From contig CAZIVO010000013.1 of NCBI GenBank assembly GCA_964542765.1, positions 1-48,452 on the forward strand: a stretch of DNA of 48,452 bases, in the 5' to 3' direction. Source of the stretch: CAZIVO01 sp964542765. GTDB taxonomy: Bacteria; Planctomycetota; UBA1135; UBA2386. This document shows positions 34,681-43,021 of this stretch, piece after piece. Numbering within the stretch: the stretch's first letter is position 1; each line of letters starts with the position of its first letter. The notes under the pieces were generated by a model. The model was given only the letters and a program-made list of their open reading frames with translations. It had not been told where the DNA came from and searched no databases. The position numbers and the translations under genes are program-made.

Positions 34681-36450
34681 TCAGACCCTGGTGCGCCTGA
34701 TCTGGACCACCAGCGCCATGCCCTCGAGGAGCATCCACAAGATCATTGAGAGCAGCAAGGCGCTCACCGCCACGAGGAGATAGTTGTCCTGCTGGAGATA
34801 AGCCCCGGTCTGCAAGATCAGCGCCGTGACGGCGATTGCCATCACCACAAGCATCGGGATCAGCAGCGGCATGATTGGCTTCTTGCGCCGCCAGAAGTAG
34901 AGCGACAAAACCATCAGGGTCAGCGCCGCCATCATCTGATTGCTGGCTCCGAAGATCGGCCAGAGCAACCAGGCCATCTGGGTGGTCTTGCCCGAGGGGT
35001 CCTTGGCTTCGCCAAAGACCAGGATCAAGGCCGGTAAGAGCGCCAGGATCGTGGCGAAGTAGCGATTGGTGAGAGGTCGTATCCGCAGCGCGCCACCGAG
35101 TTCGGTGATCACGAAACGCTGGATACGGGTCGCGGTGTCGAGGGTGGTGGCGGCAAAGGATACGACCAGCACCGCCATCATGGTGCGAGCGAAGCCATCG
35201 GAGACCCCGAGCGAACTGAGGAACTGGGCTCCACCCAGTACAAAGGCCGTTGCCTTGTTTTGCGCCGCGTTGCTCCATGTGTCGTAGTATCCGGCCCAGG
35301 AAAGGTTGGCGACCGTGCCCTGACCCGGCAGGTCGCACTGGCCGACCAAGGCGATCCCGGCGACCGCTGCCAGAACTGAAGCCAGGGCCAGCGAACCCTC
35401 TCCGAGCATGCTGCCGTAACCGATCAGCCGGGTGTCCCGCAGGCTCTTGATCTGCTTGGAGGTGGTGCCGGAGGAGACCAAGGCATGGAAGCCGCTGATC
35501 GCGCCACAGGCAATGGTCACGAACAGGAAGGGTATCAGCGGTGGGGAACCGCCCTCGCCCCTGCTGAACCATGTCACGCCTTCGCGCAGCAAGGGCGCAT
35601 CGATCTTCGGGTTGGACCAGATCACGCCGAGGAAGAGGAGTCCGAGGCCGACGAGCAGTTGATGACTGTTGATGTAGTCACGAGGCTGAAGAAGCAACCA
35701 GACGGGCAACAGGCTGGCGATGCCCGCATACACGAACAGGAAGATCACCCAGAATTTGGTCACGGTTTCAGGATCCCACCCCATGGCGAAAATCGTATTT
35801 TCCGTGCCGGGGGCGGCGGTGAGATCGAGCCGCATGGACTGTCCGTAATAGATGAACAGGTAGAGCAGCCCCAAGGCGACGATCGAAGGACCGAGCGCGG
35901 AGACCTTTTTCTTGTAGATCAGCCAACCGATCGCAAGGGCGACGATGATCTCCAGGTTCACCGGCAGGACAGATGACGGGATCGAGCGGAACATCCCCGC
36001 GATCGCCATCGCGAAGACCGCCACCACCAGCCATGTCAGGACCATCACGAAGATCAGGAACATCATCCGAATCCGTGGTGTGATCACCTTGCCGGCGATG
36101 TCGGCTATGGTCCGGCCACCTTCGCGCACGCTGAGTACCAAGGCTCCGAAGTCGTGCACGGCGCCCATGAAAATGGTTCCGAGCACGACCCAGATCAGCG
36201 CCGGTAGGATTCCCCAGTAGGCCGCGATGCACGGGCCGATGATGGGTGCCGCGCCAGCGATCGAGGTGAAGTGGTGTCCGAACAGGATGTGCTTGTTGGT
36301 CGGCACATGGTCGGTGCCATCCTCGAACTCGTAGGCCGGCGTACGGATGACCTCCCGGTCTTCGTAGATCCTCTCTCCGATGTAGCGGGCGTACAGGAAA
36401 TAGCCGAGCGCGAAGGCGACGAGAACCCCCAGGACGACCAGCGCGACCAT
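34681..36450 (-). CDS. cstA: Carbon starvation protein CstA family (peptide/pyruvate permease)
   Basis: A 589-residue inner-membrane protein with about 16 hydrophobic segments. Diagnostic CstA blocks are TPAYEFEDGTDHVPTNKHIL (about 38-57), FGHHFTSIAGAAPIIGPCIAA, HDFGALVLSVREGGRT and GAISGFHALVSSGTTSKQI. CstA proteins import peptides or pyruvate during carbon shortage. No CstA-partner small protein (YjiX type) is next to it. Upstream (on its 5' side) is the 934-nt hairpin-rich non-coding region; a minus-strand terminator at 36676-36717 would end any transcript from that side before cstA. Confidence 0.9.
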   Translation of the reverse strand: MVALVVLGVLVAFALGYFLYARYIGERIYEDREVIRTPAYEFEDGTDHVPTNKHILFGHHFTSIAGAAPIIGPCIAAYWGILPALIWVVLGTIFMGAVHDFGALVLSVREGGRTIADIAGKVITPRIRMMFLIFVMVLTWLVVAVFAMAIAGMFRSIPSSVLPVNLEIIVALAIGWLIYKKKVSALGPSIVALGLLYLFIYYGQSMRLDLTAAPGTENTIFAMGWDPETVTKFWVIFLFVYAGIASLLPVWLLLQPRDYINSHQLLVGLGLLFLGVIWSNPKIDAPLLREGVTWFSRGEGGSPPLIPFLFVTIACGAISGFHALVSSGTTSKQIKSLRDTRLIGYGSMLGEGSLALASVLAAVAGIALVGQCDLPGQGTVANLSWAGYYDTWSNAAQNKATAFVLGGAQFLSSLGVSDGFARTMMAVLVVSFAATTLDTATRIQRFVITELGGALRIRPLTNRYFATILALLPALILVFGEAKDPSGKTTQMAWLLWPIFGASNQMMAALTLMVLSLYFWRRKKPIMPLLIPMLVVMAIAVTALILQTGAYLQQDNYLLVAVSALLLSMILWMLLEGMALVVQIRRTRV

Positions 36451-36675
36451 ATGAGCACCATACGGTCACCCATCACGGATACTGCCGCAACATCCAAGAG
36501 GCAGAAACCAGTTCTCGGGGAGTGATTCGCCCCCCGGATCGGCTGAATTTCTCTCGCTCCTCGCGGACCCATCAAGCCGCTGCCCCGCAGATGGCTGCTT
36601 CGATCTTCCTGTGATGAGGTGGAACGAGTGGAGCCGAGGGTCGTTACGGGCTGACTCTCTGGTGTCGAGGGGGAG

Positions 36676-36717
36676 ATTAAAAGGAGCGAGACCCATCAGC
36701 ATGGCGATGGGCCTCGC
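36676..36717 (-). terminator. Rho-independent terminator
   Basis: On the minus strand, a 12-bp stem (36706-36717 with 36686-36697) closes an 8-nt loop and is followed by TCCTTTTAAT. All 12 positions pair on that strand counting one G:U. It would stop a transcript coming from the hairpin-rich region before it reaches cstA. Confidence 0.7.
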
Positions 36718-36910
36718 AGGAGAGAACCTTGTGCGGCTCGCACTTCCGCACAGGTAAGAACCACAAAATTGTCCCGATCGTGGGGGGGGATGTTCAGTGA
36801 GTCGACAGCACCGGACAGCTTCGCTGCCCGCGGCATCAGGGCATTGCGCCCTGTCTTAGACCCCTCTGAGACGGCATGCCAGCCTTCGCTTCCTCGTGCC
36901 GGCACGAGGC
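36676..36910 (-). ncRNA. Candidate structured RNA upstream of cstA
   Basis: Four hairpins in a row, read on the minus strand: an 18-nt perfect palindrome (36892-36909), a 6-bp stem CAGGGC/GCCCTG with a 5-nt loop (36837-36853), a 10-bp stem with one bulge (36726-36755; loop of nine), then the terminator hairpin (36686-36717). The one non-pair in the terminator stem on the plus strand (A:C) becomes a G:U pair on the minus strand. I found no match to tmRNA, RNase P, SRP or 6S core motifs that I know. The strand and limits are inferred. Confidence 0.4.
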
Positions 36911-37384
36911 CGCCACGACTCTTCTCACATCACATCGGATCCGAGCAATTCCATGTTTCAGAGAGCAGACGTACGGGAGTTTCATTCCCGCAACTTCTTC
37001 GACGATGGCGGTGGCAACGGATGTTCCGTCCGGAGATGAAAAAAGGGGGGGTATACCGAAAAAAAATCTCCAACCCCTTTTTGATCATGATGTTAGACCA
37101 CTCGACGAAGGTTCCTGCTGTTCGCCTGCTCGGCTGAGCAGTTTCTCGCCTACCGATGCCGGAGGTCGCCACAGGGGCTCAGCTCAGACGGTCCAGACGG
37201 CCGCCGATCAGACCAGGAGCGGTAGATTGACGATTACCGGCTCGGACTCGGGCTGGTTCGGCTTGGTTGGTGGTTTCCCGCACTCTCCCATTGAATTTGG
37301 TCCTAGTTGCCAAGCTGGAGCGGTTTACGGCGAAATGATCGGAAACAGCAACCGGGACGAGATCGGGACAAATGCTCGGGCTGC

Positions 37385-38722
37385 TCAGGTGAAGGTCGGT
37401 CGCGCTGGCTGGCCGGATGCGGCGATTTCACGGATGTGTTCGTGTACTTCCCTCGCCCGCATGATGCATTGATCTGAGTTGTGATACTCGTAGCGGCCGA
37501 AACGGCCGAAAGTGATGTAGCCGGACTGATCGAACCAGGCCCGGACCTTTTCGATGCGCTCGGCGAAACCGAGATTTTGATCGATATAGGCGAAGCGATT
37601 GTCGGTCCAGTCGGTGGTGACGATGTCCTTTGGATCGAGAACGCCGGCCTTCCCCAGGGAGGCACCCAGATCTTTGACCCACTGGGCATCCGGCCGCAGG
37701 TCGCCACGGTGGGTGACTTCGGCCATGAAGGAGCCGTGGCCGTCCGGGGCGTTCCTGGGGGAATAATTGCTGAAGAAGGTGACGCGATTCGCGGGTCCCT
37801 GTTCCGGGAAGGGGAGGTAGATCCAGGAGTAATCCGGCATCGGCTCGTTCAACTTCATTCCGAACAGGATGCTGATGACGCTGATGGGCTCCAGTTTCTG
37901 GATCATGCCGCGAATCTCGGCGGGGATGCCTTCGATTGCGGGCTCGATCAGGGGTAGTGGCGCGGTGTTGACAACGAGGTCGAAACTCTCCCCATTGACG
38001 GTAAATCCGTCCTTGGTTTGGGAGACGCTCTCGACCGGTGAGTTCAGGCGAAGATCGAAGCCAGAGTTTTCGATGGTCCCGCGGACCATGGTTTCGAAGC
38101 CACCTTCGAGGGGGAAGTAGAAGATCGATTGGTGTGAATAGCCATCGGTCTGCATGCCTACTGCTGACTTGAGGATGTCCGTGACAGGTGCCTCTGGCAC
38201 CCGTCCGGCGACCCACTCGCTGGCCATGGTCGCCAGGTCGCAGCACCAGATCTTCTCGTTGTAAGGAACCATGAAGTGCTTGGCGAAGCCCGACCCCATG
38301 CGCCAGTCGATCCAGTCTTTGAAATTCTTCGGGCAGGTTTGTCCCAGGCGTCGCTGGACATGGGCTTCGATGTATCCATCCATGCATTCGACGATGGCTT
38401 CCTTGGTCAGGTGACCGACACCATTTTCGAAGGGATAAGGGACGTAGCGATCGTGCCAGCGGATGCGGGTCTGGCGGACCGTCTTGTGGACTCCCTCGGG
38501 GCCGCCGCAGCGCTCGATCTGCCAGTTAAGAACATCGGTGTCCTTGCTGTAGATGATGTGGCCGCCAGCCTCGTCGTAGGTGAATCCATCGACGACCCTG
38601 GATTTGCACAGTCCGCCTGCGCGGTCAGACTTTTCGAACACCACGGCATCGTGGTTGTCAGCGGCCAGCAGTCGGCCCAGAGTGACGCCGGAGATTCCGC
38701 CGCCCAGTATGGCGATCTTCAA
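37385..38722 (-). CDS. FAD-dependent oxidoreductase of the UDP-galactopyranose mutase/protoporphyrinogen oxidase type
   Basis: A 445-residue flavoprotein starting at TTG 38722 (GGGAGG upstream), giving KIAILGGGISGVTLGRLLA, a Rossmann FAD motif, with the acidic FEKSDRAGGLCKS block and DEAGGHIIYS next. VPYPFENGVGHL and MVPYNEKIW are seen in both Glf (UDP-galactopyranose mutase) and related amine-oxidase-like flavoproteins. PLEGGFETMV and the C-terminal FGRFGRYEYHNSDQCI block complete the fold. These usually rearrange or oxidise a sugar nucleotide or a tetrapyrrole; I lean to a Glf-like sugar function because the VPYPF and FGRFGRYEY blocks fit that group. Divergent from the transport operon with 84 nt between starts. 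Confidence 0.75.
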   Translation of the reverse strand: MKIAILGGGISGVTLGRLLAADNHDAVVFEKSDRAGGLCKSRVVDGFTYDEAGGHIIYSKDTDVLNWQIERCGGPEGVHKTVRQTRIRWHDRYVPYPFENGVGHLTKEAIVECMDGYIEAHVQRRLGQTCPKNFKDWIDWRMGSGFAKHFMVPYNEKIWCCDLATMASEWVAGRVPEAPVTDILKSAVGMQTDGYSHQSIFYFPLEGGFETMVRGTIENSGFDLRLNSPVESVSQTKDGFTVNGESFDLVVNTAPLPLIEPAIEGIPAEIRGMIQKLEPISVISILFGMKLNEPMPDYSWIYLPFPEQGPANRVTFFSNYSPRNAPDGHGSFMAEVTHRGDLRPDAQWVKDLGASLGKAGVLDPKDIVTTDWTDNRFAYIDQNLGFAERIEKVRAWFDQSGYITFGRFGRYEYHNSDQCIMRAREVHEHIREIAASGQPARPTFT

Positions 38723-38806
38723 TCGAGCCTCCCGTTCGATCGTACTGGTGCTTGCATCGGGAAAGGGGCACGTGAGTCTACAGTGCCGCACTAGAATCTT
38801 CCCGTC

Positions 38807-40015
38807 TTGAACATCTTGACGGAACCGGCTCTGCCTCGCTCCCGCGAGTTCCTCGCCATCAGCACTCTCGCGCTGGGGGCCTTCGCGATGGCTATGAATG
38901 CGAATGTGCTGGCGCCGCTGATGCCGTTTCTGGCCGAAGACCCTATCTATCGGGGGATGGCGGCCGAGGAGCTGGCGGCGGCTTTCGGCCTGCTGGGAGT
39001 CTCCGCCGGCGTCGCCGGCGCCATCGCGGCCTTTGCACTGGGGCCGGTGATCGACCGGATAGGTCGACGAGTACCGATGATTGCGGGAATCGTGATCTTT
39101 TTTTTCGCGAGCCTCGGCCACCTGATCGTGGATTCTCACGGCGGACTCCTCACGGCTCGTGCGCTGGCGGGGTTTGGCAGCGGGTTGGCCTTCACCAGCT
39201 GCTCGGCAGCCGTTGCCGACCTCGTGCCCTATGCCCGTCGTGGTGCTGCCATGGGAGTCTTCAGCGCCGGCCTGTTCCTCGCCATCCCTGTTGGTTTGCC
39301 CTTGTCGACGCTGCTCGCCCGGAACGGGCAGTGGCGGATGGTCTTCGTGATCCAGGCGGGTGTGGGTTTGCTGGCCTTGCTCGGGTTTGCGACCCTCATT
39401 CCAGCGAGCCTGGGTCGCAGCGATCGACGGGATTCGTGGTGGCGCACCATGGTGGATGTCCTTCGCCGGCCGATGGTCTTGCCAGCGCTTTTATCGGTGA
39501 TGCTCCATACGGGAGCCTTTGCAGTCACGGTGCAGTTTTCCGGCAAATGGTTGGATGATGATGGCATCCTGCCCAAGTCGGACCACATCTCGCTGTGGGT
39601 CATCCTCGGGCTCACATCCGCGCTGGGCAGCTTGATCCTGCCGCGCTTGTCGGATCGTCTGGGCAAACGAAACTTCGTTCTGGCGACGGGTGCAGGGGCG
39701 GCGATTCTTTTGCTTCTTCTCGGCAGGGTGAACGATGTGCAGGGTCTCTTGCTGGTGGGTATTCCGCTGACGATCGTTGCTGCGGCCCGATCGGGACCCT
39801 TCCAGGCCCTGATGTCGGAATTCGTTGATGAACGCATGCGCGGAACTCTGATGGGGATCCGGGCAGCCTTCATCAATCTCGGTATCGGTGGATTCTTTGG
39901 CATCGGTGGCCTCGTCTACGGTGCGAATGGTTTTCAGAGCCTGCTCTATGTTGCAGCGATCTCGATGGTGGTGTCCTATTTCCTGGTGCGGTTGTTCGTG
40001 AGGGAGCCGAGGTGA
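38807..40015 (+). CDS. Major facilitator superfamily transporter
   Basis: A 402-residue membrane protein with about 12 hydrophobic segments and the MFS loop motif between helices 2 and 3 (GPVIDRIGRRVPMIAG), repeated more weakly after helix 8 (LPRLSDRLGKRNFVL). Direction and substrate cannot be read; MFS of this kind often export small molecules or sugars. Start is TTG 38807; a second TTG at 38816 is possible. Its stop overlaps the next gene's GTG (GTGA). It heads a four-gene, translationally coupled transport operon. Confidence 0.85.
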   Translation: MNILTEPALPRSREFLAISTLALGAFAMAMNANVLAPLMPFLAEDPIYRGMAAEELAAAFGLLGVSAGVAGAIAAFALGPVIDRIGRRVPMIAGIVIFFFASLGHLIVDSHGGLLTARALAGFGSGLAFTSCSAAVADLVPYARRGAAMGVFSAGLFLAIPVGLPLSTLLARNGQWRMVFVIQAGVGLLALLGFATLIPASLGRSDRRDSWWRTMVDVLRRPMVLPALLSVMLHTGAFAVTVQFSGKWLDDDGILPKSDHISLWVILGLTSALGSLILPRLSDRLGKRNFVLATGAGAAILLLLLGRVNDVQGLLLVGIPLTIVAAARSGPFQALMSEFVDERMRGTLMGIRAAFINLGIGGFFGIGGLVYGANGFQSLLYVAAISMVVSYFLVRLFVREPR

Positions 40016-41106
40016 AGGCGATCTGGTTGCCGGGCGTGGTGGTGGTTGGCCTTGCCATGGCCGGGGCGGCCCAGGAAGGCGTGGTGATCGGTCACGACCT
40101 TTCAGAGGAGGCTGCCGAGGGAACGAAAGTATTCCTGGCGGGTTCCTTGCCGGATCTCTCGATCCACCTGAGCGAGGTGGGCGGCAAGGATCTGGTGAAA
40201 ATCACGACCTCGCTCGAACGTCCGGATCTGTTGCTGGGAGTCGAAGATTTCACCTGCCGGCGTCTGGCGAAGATCGGTCTGTTGGTGGCTCGATCGTCGA
40301 GCGAGGCTGCCCACCTCGCACCGCGTTTTCGTCCTTCAGATGGTCGATTCGTGGTGCCGCTGCTTTCGCCGATCACCTTGGCCTTCAATCAAACATGGAC
40401 CTGGGAATCGGCCCCGTCCGACTACGACGATCTCCTGTGGAAAGAGGAATACTTGGATGAGCTGATCCTGAGCGAACCACAGGCCATGCCCGGCCTTTGG
40501 GTGGGCATGATCCAGCGGCAGCACCGACTCGGTCATGGTGATGAGATGGCATTCACCTGGCTGCGCACCCTGGATGCGCGGGTGTCGGGTTACCGCTCGG
40601 GAACCGAAGATCTCCTTTCGACCTTGCAAGCTGGAGCCGAGGGTTCTCTCGCCTTTCTGCCCTACGCGGAGTTGGTGGCGGGATCGCCGGGAGTCAGTTT
40701 TCGTATCCCGAGTTCAGGGATGCCGGTTCGGGGTCTTGGGCTGGCCCTGGTGTCACAAGATGCCGGTGTCCGTCCGGCTGCTGGGCGGGTGTTCGATGCT
40801 CTGGCTTCACGGGAATATGCGCTGGCCATCAGCAAGTCGGCGCATCTGGTTCCGGCGCCGCGTGACGATCTGCCTCTCGATGAACTCTCTGAATCGGTCC
40901 GTCTGGCCCGCACGAGGTTGATGCCTTATGACCTTGCCGCCGCTCACCCGCAGAGATGGTTCCAGCGGTGGCGCGATGATGTCGAGGGTTGGGGTCGTTA
41001 CTACGTGGATTTCGATACGGTTTTCTACATCATCGGTTCCATCGGCTTCTTGATCTTCGCGTTCTTTGTCTACCGTCATCTCGAGGTGGCCGAGAAGAAT
41101 GGGTGA
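40012..41106 (+). CDS. Solute-binding-protein-like lipid-free protein with a C-terminal membrane anchor
   Basis: A 364-residue protein. An N-terminal signal-type segment (residues about 5-20) precedes a periplasmic-binding-protein-like body (GTKVFLAGSLPDLSIHLSEVGG, FVVPLLSPITLAFNQTW, AGAEGSLAFLPYAELVAG) that resembles the iron/thiamine type 2 solute-binding fold. Unlike ABC binding proteins it ends with a membrane segment (FYIIGSIGFLIFAFFVYRHLE). Start is GTG 40012, overlapping the MFS stop. No ABC permease or ATPase is near. With the neighbours it may hand a ligand to a sodium symporter; the fold call is from motif pattern only. Confidence 0.55.
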   Translation: MKAIWLPGVVVVGLAMAGAAQEGVVIGHDLSEEAAEGTKVFLAGSLPDLSIHLSEVGGKDLVKITTSLERPDLLLGVEDFTCRRLAKIGLLVARSSSEAAHLAPRFRPSDGRFVVPLLSPITLAFNQTWTWESAPSDYDDLLWKEEYLDELILSEPQAMPGLWVGMIQRQHRLGHGDEMAFTWLRTLDARVSGYRSGTEDLLSTLQAGAEGSLAFLPYAELVAGSPGVSFRIPSSGMPVRGLGLALVSQDAGVRPAAGRVFDALASREYALAISKSAHLVPAPRDDLPLDELSESVRLARTRLMPYDLAAAHPQRWFQRWRDDVEGWGRYYVDFDTVFYIIGSIGFLIFAFFVYRHLEVAEKNG

Positions 41107-41236
41107 CGCTGCCGAGGATCGTCCGCTCGACTCCTGGCGGAAGATCTATGGGCTCGTCATCGTTTTTGCCGTCCTGCTCTTCGCCCTCCTTTACTGGCTG
41201 ACGACGACCTTCAACATTCCAGTGAGCGGTCGATGA
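41099..41236 (+). CDS. 45-residue single-pass membrane microprotein, symporter-associated
   Basis: A short ORF, ATG 41099 to TGA 41236, overlapping the previous gene by 8 nt and the next by 4 nt (ATGA). The product is a charged N terminus with RPLDSWRKIYG, one hydrophobic helix (LVIVFAVLLFALLYWL) and a short tail TTTFNIPVSGR. The double overlap, the codon use (GC-rich third positions) and the clean TM helix argue that it is real. Small one- or two-helix subunits are known in sodium:solute symporter operons, so I suggest an accessory subunit; there is no homology evidence. Confidence 0.72.
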   Translation: MGDAAEDRPLDSWRKIYGLVIVFAVLLFALLYWLTTTFNIPVSGR

Positions 41237-42933
41237 GCTGGATCGACTGGGTAGTCCTGGGACTGTTCCTGGCCTATGTGGTGGGCGACGGCCTTCGCCG
41301 CTCGCGCGGCACCAGAACTCTCGAAGGTTACTATGCCGGCCGTCGATCGATCCCTTGGTGGGCGGCGGGACTGTCGGTGATGGCGACGCAGGCCTCGGCG
41401 ATCACGGTCATCGGCACGACCGGCCAGGGTCACGAGGGCGGCATGGAGTTCGTGCAGATGTACTTCGGGCTGGCCTTTTCGATGGTGCTTTTGTGCATCT
41501 TCGTCGTGCCCTTGTATCGAGCGCAGCCGATCCTGACGGCTTACGAGTATCTCGAGCGGCGATTCGGGGCGAGCACACGCAGCCTTGCCAGCGCGATCTT
41601 TCTGGTGTCGAGGTGCCTCGCCTTCGGAATCGTGATCTACGCGCCGGCGGTTGTTCTGTCGGCGATGACGGACTTGAACCTGTCCTTCACGGTGGTGTTC
41701 ATCGGTGTTCTGACGACCTTCTACACGATGATCGGCGGGGTAAGCGCGGTCATCTGGACCGACGTCAAGCAGATGGTGGTCATCATCGGCGGTCTGGTGG
41801 TCTGCTTGGTGGTGCTGCTCTGGGGCGTTCTTTCGCAACTCGGTATTGGCGAGGCCCTGCAAGTGCTCGGTGCCTCAGGCAAGTTGAATGCTGTCGAATT
41901 GCAGCCGGCGAGTCTCGACTTCATCCCTCGTGCACATGGCAGCGAGGGAGCTAAGAGCTTCTGGGAGGATAGATACAACTTCTGGTCCGGCTTGTTCGGC
42001 GGGCTGTTTCTTCACCTCGCTTATTTTGGTTGCGACCAGAGTCAGGTGCAGCGGATTCTCACCAACCCGTCGGCGGATCAGAGCCGCAAGGCCTTGCTGA
42101 TGTCGGCCTTCGCCAAGGTGCCGATGCAGGCCGTGGTGCTGTTCATCGGTGTATTGATGTATCTGTTCTTCGTCTTGCACCCTTCACCGATGCTGTTCAA
42201 GCCCGGCGATGTTGCTGCCGCCGGCGAGGATCCCCGGGTGATGTCACTGACCGAGGATTACGAGCAGGTCCGACAGTCTCGCCGGCAGTTGATCCTGAGC
42301 ATCGCCAAGGATGGATCGGATCCGGCGACGCTGGCGTCCTATCAAGGGCAGGTGGTCGAGGCCGAACGCATTCGTCGTCAGGCTCGCGAACTCCTTCACG
42401 ATGGACGCGATCTCAAGGATACCAACTACATCTTCCCTTACTTCATCTTGCACCATATCCCGGTCGTGCTCCTCGGATTGATCATGGCGGCGATCTTCGC
42501 TGCGGCGATGTCGAGCGCGGACTCGGCGCTCAACTCCTTGTCGGCGGCATCGGTGGTCGATTTCTACAAGCGCTGGTTCCGACCGGGTGCGAGTGACGGA
42601 GAGCTTCTGTGGGCAGGTCGCGGATCGACGCTCTTGTGGGGGGCAGCGGCGACGATGGCGGCGTTGATGTTCGAGGGCTCGGGTTCGGTCATCGAACTGA
42701 TCAACGAGGTCGGTTCGTATTTCTACGGCAGCTTGCTCGGAGTCTTCGTGCTGGCGGTGGTTTGTCGTCGCGCCGGGGCTCGCGCCGGCTTCTTTGGCCT
42801 TCTGGGTGGCATGGCGGCGGTTCTGATCGTGCACAACAACTGGGCCTTCGAATACCTGTGGTACAACGTCATCGGCGCGTTCGGGGTGCTGGCGGTCGGC
42901 GTGCCGGTCAGCTATCTGGAGCGCGCGCGCTAG
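41233..42933 (+). CDS. Sodium:solute symporter (SSS family)
   Basis: A 566-residue membrane protein with about 13 hydrophobic segments. The N-terminal part has EGYYAGRRSIPWWAAGLSVMATQASAITVIGTTG, the Na+-site region, and GGVSAVIWTDVKQMVVII, typical of SSS members; IMAAIFAAAMSSADSALNSLSAAS matches the conserved helix-8 block (Na2 site Ser residues). A central soluble loop (about residues 315-390) is longer than average. It differs from the VC_2705-like large subunit earlier in the window. It starts within the stop of the microprotein (ATGA). Substrate unknown; sugars, sialic acid and amino acids are usual in this group. Confidence 0.87.
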   Translation: MSWIDWVVLGLFLAYVVGDGLRRSRGTRTLEGYYAGRRSIPWWAAGLSVMATQASAITVIGTTGQGHEGGMEFVQMYFGLAFSMVLLCIFVVPLYRAQPILTAYEYLERRFGASTRSLASAIFLVSRCLAFGIVIYAPAVVLSAMTDLNLSFTVVFIGVLTTFYTMIGGVSAVIWTDVKQMVVIIGGLVVCLVVLLWGVLSQLGIGEALQVLGASGKLNAVELQPASLDFIPRAHGSEGAKSFWEDRYNFWSGLFGGLFLHLAYFGCDQSQVQRILTNPSADQSRKALLMSAFAKVPMQAVVLFIGVLMYLFFVLHPSPMLFKPGDVAAAGEDPRVMSLTEDYEQVRQSRRQLILSIAKDGSDPATLASYQGQVVEAERIRRQARELLHDGRDLKDTNYIFPYFILHHIPVVLLGLIMAAIFAAAMSSADSALNSLSAASVVDFYKRWFRPGASDGELLWAGRGSTLLWGAAATMAALMFEGSGSVIELINEVGSYFYGSLLGVFVLAVVCRRAGARAGFFGLLGGMAAVLIVHNNWAFEYLWYNVIGAFGVLAVGVPVSYLERAR

Positions 42934-43021
42934 GAACCGATCGGGGTGATTCGAGATGGTATGATGGAGCCTCGGCACCGATCCGTGATTGCCATTCCCC
43001 TTCCCCGACAGGAAGGAGCCC

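Larger units (their letters stand above)
36451..37384. other. 934-nt non-coding region rich in hairpins
   Basis: No supported gene in either direction; short ORFs inside have no recognisable sequence. The left half (36680-36910) holds a chain of strong hairpins listed separately. Around 37032-37082 are two alternative pairings: GGAGAT (37032-37037) with ATCTCC (37066-37071), and AAAAAGGGG (37040-37048) with CCCCTTTTT (37074-37082). The right quarter, 37100-37384, shows nothing I can name. Confidence 0.55.

Noticed and set aside
34394..35572. 392-residue minus-strand ORF overlapping cstA
   Set aside because: Frame-shifted shadow of cstA; no domain and high in Gly/Arg/Pro as expected of an off-frame GC-rich read.
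36676..36910. tmRNA, RNase P, SRP or 6S RNA
   Set aside because: Looked for the ends and core motifs of each; none is present. Kept only as an unassigned RNA candidate.
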